This document shows, one piece after another, positions 18,223 through 28,855 of a stretch of DNA of 64,000 nt. Source of the stretch: Rhizobium sp. AC27/96 (GTDB taxonomy: Bacteria; Pseudomonadota; Alphaproteobacteria; Rhizobiales; Rhizobiaceae). Position 1 is the first letter of the stretch. The number at the start of each line of letters is the position of its first letter. The notes beneath the pieces were generated by a model. The model saw nothing but the letters and a program-made list of their open reading frames with translations. It did not search any database and was not told where the DNA came from. A program made the position numbers and the translations under genes. The stretch spans positions 62,001-126,000 of the forward strand of contig NZ_LXKN01000073.1 of NCBI RefSeq assembly GCF_001692325.1. Reading direction: 5' to 3'.

Positions 18223-19206
18223 TCAGGCATTGCCAATCAATATACCCGCCGCCAGCACCAGGGAGCCGCCGACCACGACCTGGAAGGCCGCGCGCAGGAA
18301 CGGCGTTTCCATATATTTGTTCTGGATGAAGGCGATGGCCCAGAGCTCGAAGAAGACGACGATGGCGGCGATGATCGTTGCGGTCCAGAACTGCGGAATG
18401 AGATAGGGCAGCGCGTGGCCGAGGCCGCCAAGCGCGGTCATGATCCCGCAGGCAAGACCACGCTTGATCGGCGAGCCGCGTCCGGAAATCTTGCCATCGT
18501 CATGCGCTGCTTCGGTGAAACCCATCGATATACCAGCACCGACCGAAGCCGAGAGGCCGACGAGGAAGGTCTGCCAGGTTTGCTGCGTGGCAAAGGCAGC
18601 CGCGAAGATCGGTGCAAGCGTCGAGACCGAGCCATCCATCAGGCCGGCTAGACCCGGCTGCACGTAGGTCAACACGAACTGGCGATGCGCCTTTGCGTCC
18701 TCCTCGTGCTTGACTGTCTCCGGCGTGTGTTTGTCTCCAAGCATCCGGGCGACATCTTCATGCCCCTGCTCGGCCAGCGCCAGGTCGCCGAGAAGCTGCC
18801 GCGTCGAGGCATCGGAAACCTGCTTGGCTGCCTCGACATAGAAATTATAGGCCTGCTGCTCCATCGCCTCGGCTTCATCGCGCATAGCTTCGAGAGACAG
18901 GTTCTTGCGCAGCCAGTCTGGCTTGCGCTCATAGAAGCCGCTGACATGTTCGCGCCGGATCAGCGGAATGCGTTCGCCGAACCGTCGGCGATGCATGTCG
19001 ATCAGCGTCTTGCGATGGGTATCCTCGACCTCGGCCATATCTTCGAAGACTTTGGCGGACTCGGGATAATTGGCGCGTAGACTATCGGCATAGGCGAGAT
19101 AGATACGCGAATCGTCTTCTTCCGCGGCGATGGCGACGGCAAGAATCTCCTGCTCGGACAAGGAGGTGAAGGAGCGTTTCGGCGAACGGAAGAAACCCAG
19201 CAGCAT
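18223..19206 (-). CDS. mbfA: membrane-bound ferritin-like iron exporter MbfA
   Basis: 327-residue fusion of an N-terminal erythrin/rubrerythrin-like di-iron domain (AAEEDDSRIYLAYADSL, EVEDTHRKTLIDMHRRRFGE) and a C-terminal VIT1/CCC1-like membrane domain with about five helices (GLMDGSVSTLAPIFAAAF, SVGAGISMGFTEAAHDDGK). In Agrobacterium and Bradyrhizobium MbfA exports iron and protects against iron and peroxide stress under control of Irr. An Irr-type box sits directly ahead of this start, supporting the same regulation. It is convergent with the BTLCP gene and divergent from a truncated haemoglobin. Confidence 0.95.
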   Translation of the reverse strand: MLLGFFRSPKRSFTSLSEQEILAVAIAAEEDDSRIYLAYADSLRANYPESAKVFEDMAEVEDTHRKTLIDMHRRRFGERIPLIRREHVSGFYERKPDWLRKNLSLEAMRDEAEAMEQQAYNFYVEAAKQVSDASTRQLLGDLALAEQGHEDVARMLGDKHTPETVKHEEDAKAHRQFVLTYVQPGLAGLMDGSVSTLAPIFAAAFATQQTWQTFLVGLSASVGAGISMGFTEAAHDDGKISGRGSPIKRGLACGIMTALGGLGHALPYLIPQFWTATIIAAIVVFFELWAIAFIQNKYMETPFLRAAFQVVVGGSLVLAAGILIGNA

Positions 19207-19223
19207 GGGGGATAGCCTCTTAT

Positions 19224-19248
19224 CTTTAGAATTATTCTAATTCTAAAG
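19224..19248 (-). promoter_or_regulatory. Irr/ICE-type iron box upstream of mbfA
   Basis: CTTTAGAATTA, spacer TTC, TAATTCTAAAG is a perfect 11-base inverted repeat lying 18 bases before the mbfA ATG. It contains TTTAGAA-N3-TTCTAAT, close to the ICE motif bound by Irr (TTTAGAA-N3-TTCTAAA). Irr would repress mbfA when iron is low. Confidence 0.85.
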
Positions 19249-19470
19249 TGAGTCATCATCCTGGTCAAGCACCTAGACGATATCGCGACTGGAAATCGAG
19301 CCTCGGAACGTACATGACGGAGAGCAAGGGAACGGAAAGTTCGCGATGCGACTTTGACAGATTGCCGCAACGCCTGCATGACGTCTTGGATATGCCGTGA
19401 AATTGCATAGATAGGCGGGAACGAAGACCGGTCATGATAGCGTGCCGGACGCCGCCGGCGGGAGCTTGAT

Positions 19471-19938
19471 ATGGAAAACGACATCCAGGGCCGGGCCGCC
19501 CATCTCGCCGGCATTCGTGAAAAGGCCGAGGCTGAGATGGCACGCATGGGGATCGATGCCGCTTTCATCGACAGGCTGGTCGACACGTTTTATGGGCGCA
19601 TCCAGGCGCATCCGCGTCTCGGACCGGTATTCGATGGCCGCCTTGCCGGGCGCTGGCCCGATCATATGGAAAAGATGAAACGCTTCTGGTCGTCGGTTGC
19701 CTTTAAGAACGGCGCCTATGGTGGCAAGCCCGTGCAGGCACATCTCGGCGTCGAGGGTATTGCCGCCGATCTCTTTCCTGAGTGGCTGGCGCTATTTTCG
19801 CAGACGCTTGATGATATCGCGCCCTCGCAGCAGGCGAAGGACTGGTTCATGGCAACGGCAGAGCGCATCGCCAGGAGCCTGACGCTCTCGCTCTTCTATA
19901 GTCCTGCGCTGGATGACCCGGCGGGCAAGACCGCCTAA
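19471..19938 (+). CDS. group III truncated haemoglobin
   Basis: 155-residue globin. Group III features are a region around RLVDTFYGRIQAHPRLGPVF, the RWPDHMEKMKRFWSSV helix segment, and HLGVEGIAADLFPEWLALF, with the probable proximal His in the segment PVQAHLG. It should bind haem and O2 or NO in the cytosol. GGGAGC precedes the ATG. It is divergent from mbfA, with the iron box close to the mbfA side; shared iron or redox control is possible but not shown. Confidence 0.9.
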   Translation: MENDIQGRAAHLAGIREKAEAEMARMGIDAAFIDRLVDTFYGRIQAHPRLGPVFDGRLAGRWPDHMEKMKRFWSSVAFKNGAYGGKPVQAHLGVEGIAADLFPEWLALFSQTLDDIAPSQQAKDWFMATAERIARSLTLSLFYSPALDDPAGKTA

Positions 19939-20162
19939 AGCCTGGCATAAGCAAACAGACGGCTCGATGGTGCCGCTGGTCAAGGTGACATCTTTAGGGC
20001 AACTTTGCGCTATAAGCGGTCCATTGACGGCGTTGCAGCTTCAACATTTTCTGTTTTGCCAGACAGGATTTCTGGAAATATCAGTGTGCCGATAGGTAAG
20101 GTGTTCATCAGAGACAGGTCTTCGGGAATGATTGGCTCTTCAGCAGGAAATCGAAATCGCGC

Positions 20163-20921
20163 ATGAAGCATCGGCTTATCGTTCTCTCCATTTCCCTTGG
20201 TATCGCCGTCGTCATCATGAGCTCCTTTGCCAGCCGCTCAGCACTGGGGCTGGTCGTCAAGGCCTGCGAGGTCAACTCTACCCTCACGGGATCGCCGTAT
20301 CCGTGCCTTAAAATAGTCCGGGCAAAGGACCGATTGTCTTCCTACGTCGTTCTTCGCGAGCCGACCGACAAGGAGCGGACCATTCTTGCTCCGCTCGCCG
20401 ATGTGCCCGGCATCGAAGATCCTCGTCTTCTGGCCGCGGACGCACCGAACTATTTCGATGACGCATGGAAAGAGCGATCCGACGGGCTGGGATTGGACGC
20501 CTGGAAGGACCCCTCGCGGAATTTCGCACTGGCGATAAACGCCGCCAACTGGCGCACGCAAGATCGGCTTCACATCCACATGGGATGCGAGACACCGCGC
20601 TTTCGCACCCTCTTGAAGACCCATGCGGCGGATATCAGAAACGGTCGGTTCACAAAATTGAGGACCAAGGCCGGTTGGTGGGCAACAATCGAGACGACCG
20701 ATGACCTCTCGAATTTGAACCCGCTGAAGCTTGTCGCGGATGGTGTCGAGGGAGCCCGCTCGAACATGGAAAACGTTGTTGTTGGCGTCTTCGGCACCAC
20801 AACGCCGGACGGGCAGCACGGTTTCTATATTCTGGCGAGAATAATGGGCGCAAACAAAGTCCGCGGCTCCGCGGAAGATATGATCGACCCCAAGTGTGCA
20901 TTGGAAAATGCGGCGCGCTAA
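20163..20921 (+). CDS. cdh: CDP-diacylglycerol pyrophosphatase
   Basis: 252 residues, the length of E. coli Cdh. An N-terminal membrane anchor/signal (HRLIVLSISLGIAVVIMS) is followed by CEVNSTLTGSPYPCLKI and the HIT-like catalytic motif RTQDRLHIHMGC (His137, His139, Cys142). The enzyme hydrolyses CDP-diacylglycerol to phosphatidate and CMP at the membrane. The gene stands alone; the 224 bases before it hold nothing I recognise. It converges on the DMT transporter. Confidence 0.88.
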   Translation: MKHRLIVLSISLGIAVVIMSSFASRSALGLVVKACEVNSTLTGSPYPCLKIVRAKDRLSSYVVLREPTDKERTILAPLADVPGIEDPRLLAADAPNYFDDAWKERSDGLGLDAWKDPSRNFALAINAANWRTQDRLHIHMGCETPRFRTLLKTHAADIRNGRFTKLRTKAGWWATIETTDDLSNLNPLKLVADGVEGARSNMENVVVGVFGTTTPDGQHGFYILARIMGANKVRGSAEDMIDPKCALENAAR

Positions 20922-21021
20922 GGGCGGGTGATCAGTTGGGCGTGAATTCGTGGAGGGGGATGCGCGCACACCCCATAAGCGCAAAACCCACTGACGCGAC
21001 GGCAGACCAACCCGCCGCCAA

Positions 21022-21936
21022 TCAGCCTTTCGTGGCGAAAATGGTTGCCCCGATACTCGCAGCCACCACAAGTGCGGTGCCGAACATCTGCGACGGCGTC
21101 ATCGGCTGTGACAGGATGATAAAGCCGGCAAAAGCGCCGATGGCGGGCTCCAGGCTCATGAGAATGCCGAAGGATGAGGTCGGCATACGCCGCAGCGCCA
21201 CCATTTCCAGCACGTAAGGAAGCAGCGGAACGAGCAGCGCCAGGCCGGCTATTTCGAGAAGGCCAAAACCCGTCAGATGCGGGGCGGCGGAGACAAAGCC
21301 GAAGGGTGTCGAGACGGCGGCCGCAACCAGCAACGACATGGAAAGCCCTTCGAGACCCTGAAAGGCGTTGCCGACCCTCTTCGTCAGTAGGATATAGCAG
21401 GCCCAACCCGCGCCAGCACCGATGGCAAAGAGGATACCCGGCAGATTGCCCACCCATTCCTCGCCGTCATAGGCCAAGAGCAGGACACCGATGGCAGCAA
21501 AGATCGGCCAAAGAAGCTGGCGGCTCAGCCCAAAACCGAGGGTTGCGACCAGCAGAGGCCCTAGAAATTCGATGGCGACGGCGAGCCCCAGGGGAATGCG
21601 GGCAATCGCCGAAAAGAAGGACGTCGTCATCAGCGCCGATACGGTGCCGAGCGCCAGCACGCCGAGCCATTGCGAGCGGCTGTAGCTCAGGATCTTCGGC
21701 CGAACGATGATCGCCAGCGCTGCCGAGGCAAAGACCAGCCGCAGCCATGTGGCGCCGGCCGGCCCATAGGCATTGATGATCGGAGACGACAATGCCGAGC
21801 CGAACTGGATTGACGACATCGACAGGACGCACATGAACACGCCGGCGGCGATGCCGCCGGAAGACGGCGCCACCTCCGGATGCGGCATCAGCGCCGCGCC
21901 GCCATCCGTGCCACTCTCGATGATCTTCTGATTCAT
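21022..21936 (-). CDS. DMT/EamA-family exporter (RhtA-like)
   Basis: 304-residue inner-membrane protein with two EamA repeats and about ten hydrophobic helices, including IQFGSALSSPIINAYGPAGA, LGLAVAIEFLGPLLVATLGF and LLPYVLEMVALRRMPTSSFG, the last typical of the RhtA/threonine-homoserine exporter branch. The true substrate is unknown. The start is the ATG at 21936 because GGGAGAG lies just ahead; an ATG 12 bases earlier overlaps this site. It follows the acetylpolyamine amidohydrolase by 97 bases on the same strand, so export of a polyamine- or amino-acid-related product is possible. Confidence 0.92.
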   Translation of the reverse strand: MNQKIIESGTDGGAALMPHPEVAPSSGGIAAGVFMCVLSMSSIQFGSALSSPIINAYGPAGATWLRLVFASAALAIIVRPKILSYSRSQWLGVLALGTVSALMTTSFFSAIARIPLGLAVAIEFLGPLLVATLGFGLSRQLLWPIFAAIGVLLLAYDGEEWVGNLPGILFAIGAGAGWACYILLTKRVGNAFQGLEGLSMSLLVAAAVSTPFGFVSAAPHLTGFGLLEIAGLALLVPLLPYVLEMVALRRMPTSSFGILMSLEPAIGAFAGFIILSQPMTPSQMFGTALVVAASIGATIFATKG

Positions 21937-22033
21937 GAGCTCTCCCATAGGGCGTGGTTTTTAAAGACCATGCCCGGCACTGGCAAATTCAAACTTTTCA
22001 TCCTGCGATCAGACGCTTTGATGCAAGAGCCTC

Positions 22034-23059
22034 TCAGGCTTCGAGGCCCTTCAGCACATTGGCAACATTCAAGCCGATCTCCGGCACGCCATAGCCGCCC
22101 TCCATGCAGACGAGAACCGGCAGGCCGGCAGCTGCCACGCGCTCGCCCATGCGGATGAAATCCTCCGACGCCAGTTTGAAGAAGGAGATCGGATCGCGCT
22201 CGAACGTATCGACGCCGAGCGAGAGCACGATCGCCTCTGCTCCGAAGGCCCTGATGCGGGAAAGCGCGTCGTCCAGCGCCGCCGACCAGACCTCCCAGGG
22301 CGTGCCGCGCGACATCGGATAATTGCGGTTCGTGCCGAGCCCGTCGCCCTCGCCCTCTTCGTCGGCGTGTCCGAGGAAATAGGGAAAGGCGTGGATCGGG
22401 TCGCCATGCAGCGAGGCGGTGAAGACGTCGCCGCGCTTGTAGAATATGTCCTGCGTGCCATTGCCGTGATGGAAATCGACATCGAGCACCGCCACCTTTG
22501 CCGCGCCATGATCGCGCAGACGCTGCGCTGCGACGCCGGCATTGTTGATGAAGCAATAGCCGCCGAAGAGATCGATGCCGGCGTGATGGCCGGGCGGGCG
22601 GCAGAGCGCGAAGGCGAAACGATTGCCGGCCTGGAGCCAATCGGCACCCGTCAAAGCGCAGCGCATCGAGGCGATTGCTGCCTCATACGACCCCTTGGTG
22701 ATCGAGGTATCCGCGGCATTGGCATAATGGCCGATCATGCCGACGATATTTTCCGGCACGCGCTGGCTGGTGCGGCGCACCGGAAAGGAATTGGAGATCG
22801 CCTCGCCTGTATAGCCGGCCGCGACCCAGCGCTCCCAGACCACGCCCAGAAAATCGAGATAGGCCGGATCATGCACCTTGCGCGCCGTCTCCAGCCCATG
22901 GGCTTCAGGGGCAACGACATCGGAAAAGCCTGCCTCTTTGACGGCGGCGAGGATCCATTCGGCGCGGAAAGGTGCTTCGAAGGGCGTGACGAGCTGGCCG
23001 TCATGCAGCTCGGTCTTGGCGTCCCTGAGCTTATGGTCCTCCGAGTAAATGACCCGCAT
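22034..23059 (-). CDS. acetylpolyamine amidohydrolase (histone deacetylase fold)
   Basis: 341 residues, the same length as the characterised Mycoplana ramosa enzyme, and the known catalytic residues fall at identical numbers: His158/His159 (PPGHHAG), zinc ligands Asp195 and His197 (DVDFHHG), Asp284 (LGVDTFERD) and Tyr323 (GGYG). It should deacetylate N-acetylputrescine and related acetylpolyamines. This match also fixes the start at 23059, where GGAGGAG lies six bases upstream of MRVIYSEDHK. A possible exporter gene follows on the same strand. Confidence 0.96.
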   Translation of the reverse strand: MRVIYSEDHKLRDAKTELHDGQLVTPFEAPFRAEWILAAVKEAGFSDVVAPEAHGLETARKVHDPAYLDFLGVVWERWVAAGYTGEAISNSFPVRRTSQRVPENIVGMIGHYANAADTSITKGSYEAAIASMRCALTGADWLQAGNRFAFALCRPPGHHAGIDLFGGYCFINNAGVAAQRLRDHGAAKVAVLDVDFHHGNGTQDIFYKRGDVFTASLHGDPIHAFPYFLGHADEEGEGDGLGTNRNYPMSRGTPWEVWSAALDDALSRIRAFGAEAIVLSLGVDTFERDPISFFKLASEDFIRMGERVAAAGLPVLVCMEGGYGVPEIGLNVANVLKGLEA

Positions 23060-23209
23060 CGTCGTCTCCTCCATGACAGGCTAAATCAGGTTATCGACGC
23101 AAAGGCTTACATGCATCCAGACCAAGAAAAAAGGGTGAGATGCGGCCTTGAATACAACCGCAAACGACTGCACCTTCCCGGCGTATTTAACGAACCGAGG
23201 GCAGCCAGC

Positions 23210-23815
23210 ATGAAAATCCTGATGGTCGATGTCGACGGCGTGTTGGTCCATGGCCGGCCGAGTGACGGCTTGCCGCTGTTCACCTATCTGGAGCGCGATC
23301 TCGGGCTGCGGCTGGACCTGCTCCAGGAGGCATTCTTCAAAACCTGCTGGCGCGATATCGTCACCGGCCGCGAGGCGCTGGAGCCGAAGCTAACGGAGGT
23401 TCTCGGCACAATCGCTCCCCACCTTAGCGCCAGAACGCTGATCGACTACTGGTTTGAAAACGATTCCCGCCTCGACCATGCGCTGCTGGACGACCTTGCC
23501 GAACTGCGGGCAAAGGGGACGCAACTGTTCCTCGCCACCAACCAGGAGCATCTGCGCGCCGCCTATCTGATGGATGAGCTCGGGCTTTCCGCGCGTTTCG
23601 ACGGCATTTTCTATTCCGCCGCTCTCGGCCACCAGAAGCCAGCCGTGGAATTCTTCCAGTTAGCGACCGAGCGCGTCGGCATCGCCGCTACCGAGATCGG
23701 CTTCATCGACGATGTCGAAGCCAATATCGAAGCGGCGCGGCAATTCGGCTGGAAGGCGATACAATGGACGTCAGGCACCAAGCTTAGAGACGCCATCGCC
23801 GCCTTTTCCGTTTGA
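23210..23815 (+). CDS. HAD-family hydrolase
   Basis: 201-residue haloacid dehalogenase-like hydrolase. Motif I is MVDVDGVLVHG (nucleophile Asp and acid/base Asp), motif II LFLATNQE, motif III the Lys in HQKPAVEFF, and motif IV IGFIDDVEANIEAA. It has an alpha-helical cap between I and II. It is probably a small-molecule phosphatase; the substrate is unknown. Its last 45 bases overlap the 3' end of the convergent GNAT gene. Confidence 0.9.
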   Translation: MKILMVDVDGVLVHGRPSDGLPLFTYLERDLGLRLDLLQEAFFKTCWRDIVTGREALEPKLTEVLGTIAPHLSARTLIDYWFENDSRLDHALLDDLAELRAKGTQLFLATNQEHLRAAYLMDELGLSARFDGIFYSAALGHQKPAVEFFQLATERVGIAATEIGFIDDVEANIEAARQFGWKAIQWTSGTKLRDAIAAFSV

Positions 23816-24346
23816 GCCACCCTCTAACGCAGCGATGCGCTTATAAAACAAGGTCGTGTCGCAGAGCCCACCCTCCGGCCACATCGCATAATCCGGGATG
23901 ACGCCGGCGCGTTGCCAGCCGAGACGCGGATAGATTGCCTCGGCTTCGCTGCCGGTCGCCGTATCGAGCACCAGCAAGCTCTTGCCGATGCGGGATGCTT
24001 CTCGCTCCGCCGCCTCCATCAGCAGGCGGGCGAGACCCTTGCCGCGGGCGGAGCGATGCACCAGCAGTTTTTTCAGATCGCCGCGATGCGGCTGGTTCGG
24101 CATCTGCGCGGCGCCGACCTGCACGGTGCCGACCACCTTGCCTTCGATCTCAGCAACGAGCAGCAAGGTCGCCCCGCTCTCGACGCTATCGGCGACAGCC
24201 TGCCAATAAGGCAAAGCGTCAGCCAATCCATAGGGCTGCATGAAGCCGATCGAGGCGCCGCCATTGACACAATCGGCGAGCACTTCGCAGAGATCAGTAA
24301 GGACGGCACGGGCGTCAGCGGCGGATAAGAGGCGAATGTCAGGCAT
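23771..24346 (-). CDS. GNAT-family N-acetyltransferase
   Basis: 191 residues with the acetyl-CoA binding motif A region DLKKLLVHRSARGKGLARLL and motif B-like ATGSEAEAIYPRLGWQRAG. It should acetylate an amine, possibly a small molecule. It lies 21 bases behind the XRE-cupin regulator on the same strand, so the two form an operon and the regulator probably senses the enzyme's substrate. Its C-terminal tail overlaps the HAD gene tail to tail. Confidence 0.92.
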   Translation of the reverse strand: MPDIRLLSAADARAVLTDLCEVLADCVNGGASIGFMQPYGLADALPYWQAVADSVESGATLLLVAEIEGKVVGTVQVGAAQMPNQPHRGDLKKLLVHRSARGKGLARLLMEAAEREASRIGKSLLVLDTATGSEAEAIYPRLGWQRAGVIPDYAMWPEGGLCDTTLFYKRIAALEGGSNGKGGDGVSKLGA

Positions 24347-24367
24347 GGAAAAGGTCCTTGATGATTA

Positions 24368-24937
24368 TCAGCGGCCGCGATCGAGGATGACGCAATAGCG
24401 CGCCGATCCCTCGCCGGGATTGTGGAAGGCATGGCCGTCGCCAACGCCCATGAAAAGGCAATCGCCTGAAATCAGGCGGTGGGTGACATCGCGGTGTGTC
24501 ACCTCCATCTCGCCCTCGAACAGCCAGACATGCTGGGTCATGCCGAGACTTGCGGTGTTCGGCGGGAAGATGACGCGCGCGCCGGCCGGAAAGACGACTT
24601 CGACGAGATCGACCTTCGAGCCCGTTCCCGGCGGGGAAACAGCGCGTCTGACATAACCGGTCTCCGGATCGCGCCAGATCGCTTGCTGATCGCGCCGGGC
24701 CAAGGGCGATACGTCCCTGTCTTCCTCGGCAAAGAAGGCGGAGAGCGACAGGCCGAGCGCGGCGCAGAGGCGCGACAGCAGGGAGGCCGTCGGGCTCGCC
24801 TCGGCCCGCTCGATGCGCGAGATCATGGCGCGGCTGACGGCGGAGGCATTCGCCAGCTCATCCAGCGTCAGGCCGCGATCGATGCGCAGCTGCTTGATGC
24901 GCACCCCAATCGCCAGTTCCAGATCATCGTCCGACAT
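24368..24937 (-). CDS. XRE-family regulator with C-terminal cupin domain
   Basis: 189 residues. An N-terminal helix-turn-helix (residues ~9-65: RIKQLRIDRGLTLDELANAS, AVSRAMISRIERAEASPT) is joined to a cupin_2 sensor domain (about 105-185: GARVIFPPNTASLGMTQHVW, LISGDCLFMGVGDGHAFHNP). Such regulators (PuuR-like) often sense amines or amino acids. It is followed by a GNAT acetyltransferase. A perfect inverted repeat 22 bases ahead of its ATG is a likely autoregulatory operator. Confidence 0.93.
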   Translation of the reverse strand: MSDDDLELAIGVRIKQLRIDRGLTLDELANASAVSRAMISRIERAEASPTASLLSRLCAALGLSLSAFFAEEDRDVSPLARRDQQAIWRDPETGYVRRAVSPPGTGSKVDLVEVVFPAGARVIFPPNTASLGMTQHVWLFEGEMEVTHRDVTHRLISGDCLFMGVGDGHAFHNPGEGSARYCVILDRGR

Positions 24938-24958
24938 TTGATACCACCATCCATCGCA

Positions 24959-24978
24959 AATTCTACTATAAGAGAATT
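24959..24978 (-). promoter_or_regulatory. candidate operator of the XRE-cupin regulator
   Basis: AATTCT-N8-AGAATT, a perfect 6-base inverted repeat, starts 22 bases before the regulator's ATG and encloses an A/T-rich core (ACTATAAG) that could overlap its -10 box. Autoregulation is inferred from position and symmetry only. Confidence 0.45.
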
Positions 24979-25065
24979 ACACGATCAGATGATGGAATCA
25001 AGATCGGAGGCATGTACAGACGAATTTCCTGAGCGCCGTCACACCCCTGCAAGATATTGCTACTT

Positions 25066-25080
25066 TGTCACTAGGTGACA
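25066..25080. promoter_or_regulatory. perfect palindrome upstream of lipoprotein gene
   Basis: TGTCAC-TAG-GTGACA, a 15-base perfect inverted repeat, lies 71 bases before the lipoprotein ATG in the intergenic region divergent from the XRE gene. It is likely a protein-binding site for an unknown regulator. Confidence 0.4.
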
Positions 25081-25150
25081 CTCCCCGCACAACTCAAGCT
25101 TGACGCAAGGCTTCTGCCCCATTTACGGTCCAACCAACTTGGGGGCCTAA

Positions 25151-25462
25151 ATGAAACTATCGCACGGAACTTTGCTTGCAATCCTGATCGGGTTGGCCGG
25201 CTGCACAACTATTCAGGACGACGTCAACAACAACCGCCAAGCCACAATTGCGGGCTGCGTGAAGCGGGTCGAAATGTCGAATGCCAGGTTCAAAGAGCAA
25301 GCCACCGCATATATCGGCGTGACGAAGGAACGTCTTCCGAGCGTGCTCTGCGACCGGCTGGCGGATGGCGTTGCCAGCGGCCGCATTAATCAGAGCGATA
25401 TTAACGGATTGATAGCGACAGGCGATCTCACGGCGAAGTTTAGATTCCTAAAGGGCCGCTGA
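25151..25462 (+). CDS. small lipoprotein of unknown function
   Basis: 103 residues with a type II signal peptide: MKLSHGTLLAILIGLAGC with lipobox LAGC, predicting a lipid-anchored mature protein of about 86 residues starting CTTIQDDVNNN. The rest (NRQATIAGCVKRVEMSNARF, then CDRLADGVASGRINQSDING) is not a family I recognise. GGGGGC precedes the ATG. It reads alone, about 100 bases before lepA. Confidence 0.8.
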   Translation: MKLSHGTLLAILIGLAGCTTIQDDVNNNRQATIAGCVKRVEMSNARFKEQATAYIGVTKERLPSVLCDRLADGVASGRINQSDINGLIATGDLTAKFRFLKGR

Positions 25463-25569
25463 CGGATAACACCTATAGTCAACAGAGGTTCGGCAGGTAC
25501 GAGCCGACCTATAGATAACCTCAGCAAAACCCCGCTTTTCCGCTTTGCGGCGCGGGGCGGCGCTGCTAT

Positions 25570-27398
<1,829 letters not shown>

Positions 27399-27402
<4 letters not shown>

Positions 27403-27569
27403 GCGGCTCGAAGAGCGATACCTCACGCCCTATAGAAGACAAGGCAGCTCGCGCGAGCAAGATTGAGCGCGAGCGCCTGTGGCTAATTGAAAATGCGGCT
27501 GCCCTTGCCGAAGCAAATGCCTATATCGAAAAGTACGGGCTGCCTTTTGCGCAATACCGGCAATTCTGA
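27399..27569 (+). CDS. orphan CcdA-like antitoxin, C-terminal domain only
   Basis: A 56-residue frame starting with GTG whose last two bases overlap the lepA TGA (GTGA), implying translational coupling. The C-terminal half (ERERLWLIENAAALAEAN, then AYIEKYGLPFAQYRQF) matches the toxin-wrapping tail of CcdA-family antitoxins (W..EN...... N..VE..GLPL..YR.F). The N-terminal ~20 residues (VSGSKSDTSRPIEDKAARAS) are not a ribbon-helix-helix domain, so the DNA-binding half of CcdA is missing. No CcdB toxin follows; the next gene is a GFA protein on the other strand. The protein is probably expressed with LepA and could neutralise a CcdB encoded elsewhere. Confidence 0.75.
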
Positions 27570-27593
27570 CAGCTGGGTTTTCCCGCCGCAGAT

Positions 27594-28049
27594 TTAGGCC
27601 TGAACCATATACTCCCCGATCAAACCCTCATATTCTTCCATCGGCGGCAGCGCGGCATAGCTGTGCTTGGCCGGCGTCGTCACCCAGGGCAGCTTTTCGC
27701 TCGTCCAGGTCTCGATGAAGGGCGTGAACCATCTGGCGTCGTCGAGCATGGTGGCGCGCATGTTGACGAACCAGTCGACGCCGTCGAGCTTTGTGAACAT
27801 CCAGCTCATGCAATGCGGGCAGAAATAGTGATGGATGGTGTCGCCATGCAGGCCGCCGATCACAGGCTCGCCCTGCGTTACCTCGAAACCGTCCGAGGGG
27901 ATCGCCACGCTCAGCGAATAGGCGCTGCCCGTCATGTTCTGACAGCCGGTGCAATGGCAGGCCATGGTCAGCAAGGGCTTGGCGCTGATCTTCAGCCGCA
28001 CCTGCCCGCAACGGCAGCCGCCTTCGCAAGGTAATTCCAGCGTCGTCAT
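27594..28049 (-). CDS. GFA-family (glutathione-dependent formaldehyde-activating-like) zinc protein
   Basis: 151 residues with the CENP-V/GFA zinc motifs: EGGCRCGQVR, ACHCTGCQNMTGSA and YFCPHCMSWM. The family binds two zinc ions; some members act in glutathione-dependent formaldehyde chemistry, but most are uncharacterised. It follows the glutamine-amidotransferase gene by 71 bases on the same strand and may be co-transcribed. Confidence 0.92.
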   Translation of the reverse strand: MTTLELPCEGGCRCGQVRLKISAKPLLTMACHCTGCQNMTGSAYSLSVAIPSDGFEVTQGEPVIGGLHGDTIHHYFCPHCMSWMFTKLDGVDWFVNMRATMLDDARWFTPFIETWTSEKLPWVTTPAKHSYAALPPMEEYEGLIGEYMVQA

Positions 28050-28120
28050 GATTTTGTCTCCTCCCGTCTTCGATGATATTGGCGCCGATGCCCGCGCTCA
28101 CTTTCCGCCAAATCAGCTTC

Positions 28121-28855
28121 TCAAGCTTCTGCAGCCTGAGGAAGCGCCCGCCGCGCACCGATGGTCTGAACCCAAGCGCGCGCTATGGCGAGCCCCGCAG
28201 TCTCCGCCGCTGCCGCGTGCTTGGCGACAAGCTCCGGATAGTTCTCCAGCCAGCCCGGCTCCTTGCGCTCGATGGTTTCCTTGAATTCGCCGCGCCAGCG
28301 CTCGACCACGGCGGCATTGGCCTCGAAATGGAACTGCGTGCCGTAGGTGGCGCGGCCGATACGGAAAGCCTGGTTCGGCGTGACGCCGTTGGTGGCCAGG
28401 CGCACGGCACCGGCCGGCAGCGTGAACGTGTCGCCATGCCATTCGAAGATGGTGAACTGGTCGCCGACGCCGGTCAGCAGCGGGTCCGCCTTGCCCTCTT
28501 CGGTGAGACCGACCGTCTTCCAGCCGAATTCATGGGCGGTTCCGATCAGATTGTCCGCCTCGTAGGCTCGCGCAAGGATCTGGCTGCCGAGGCAGATGCC
28601 GAGCACGGACTTGTCCTCGCCCTCGAAACGGCGCATCAAGCCCGCCAGTTCCGGCAGGTAGGGATGGGTTTCATCGGCGCGGGCATTCTGTTCGCCGCCG
28701 AGCACGACAAGCGCATCATAGGCTGACGTGTCCTTGGGAAGCGCCTCGCCATCCCAGGCACGGAACCATTCGATCCTTGCTCCGGCTTCTTCCAGCGCGA
28801 TGCCGAGGGCGCCGAGCGGGGTGTTCTTCATGTTCTCGATGATAGCGACGCGCAT
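28121..28855 (-). CDS. type 1 glutamine amidotransferase-like protein
   Basis: 244-residue class I glutamine amidotransferase domain standing alone: oxyanion region VVLGGEQNA, nucleophile Cys88 in GICLGSQ, and catalytic His in GTQFHFEANA. It is of the GMP-synthase-like/YfeJ group, sometimes with gamma-glutamyl hydrolase activity. The ATG at 28855 (MRVAIIENMKNTPLG) matches the start of family members; a TTG 15 bases upstream is less likely. The partner synthase, if any, is not in the window. Confidence 0.9.
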   Translation of the reverse strand: MRVAIIENMKNTPLGALGIALEEAGARIEWFRAWDGEALPKDTSAYDALVVLGGEQNARADETHPYLPELAGLMRRFEGEDKSVLGICLGSQILARAYEADNLIGTAHEFGWKTVGLTEEGKADPLLTGVGDQFTIFEWHGDTFTLPAGAVRLATNGVTPNQAFRIGRATYGTQFHFEANAAVVERWRGEFKETIERKEPGWLENYPELVAKHAAAAETAGLAIARAWVQTIGARRALPQAAEA

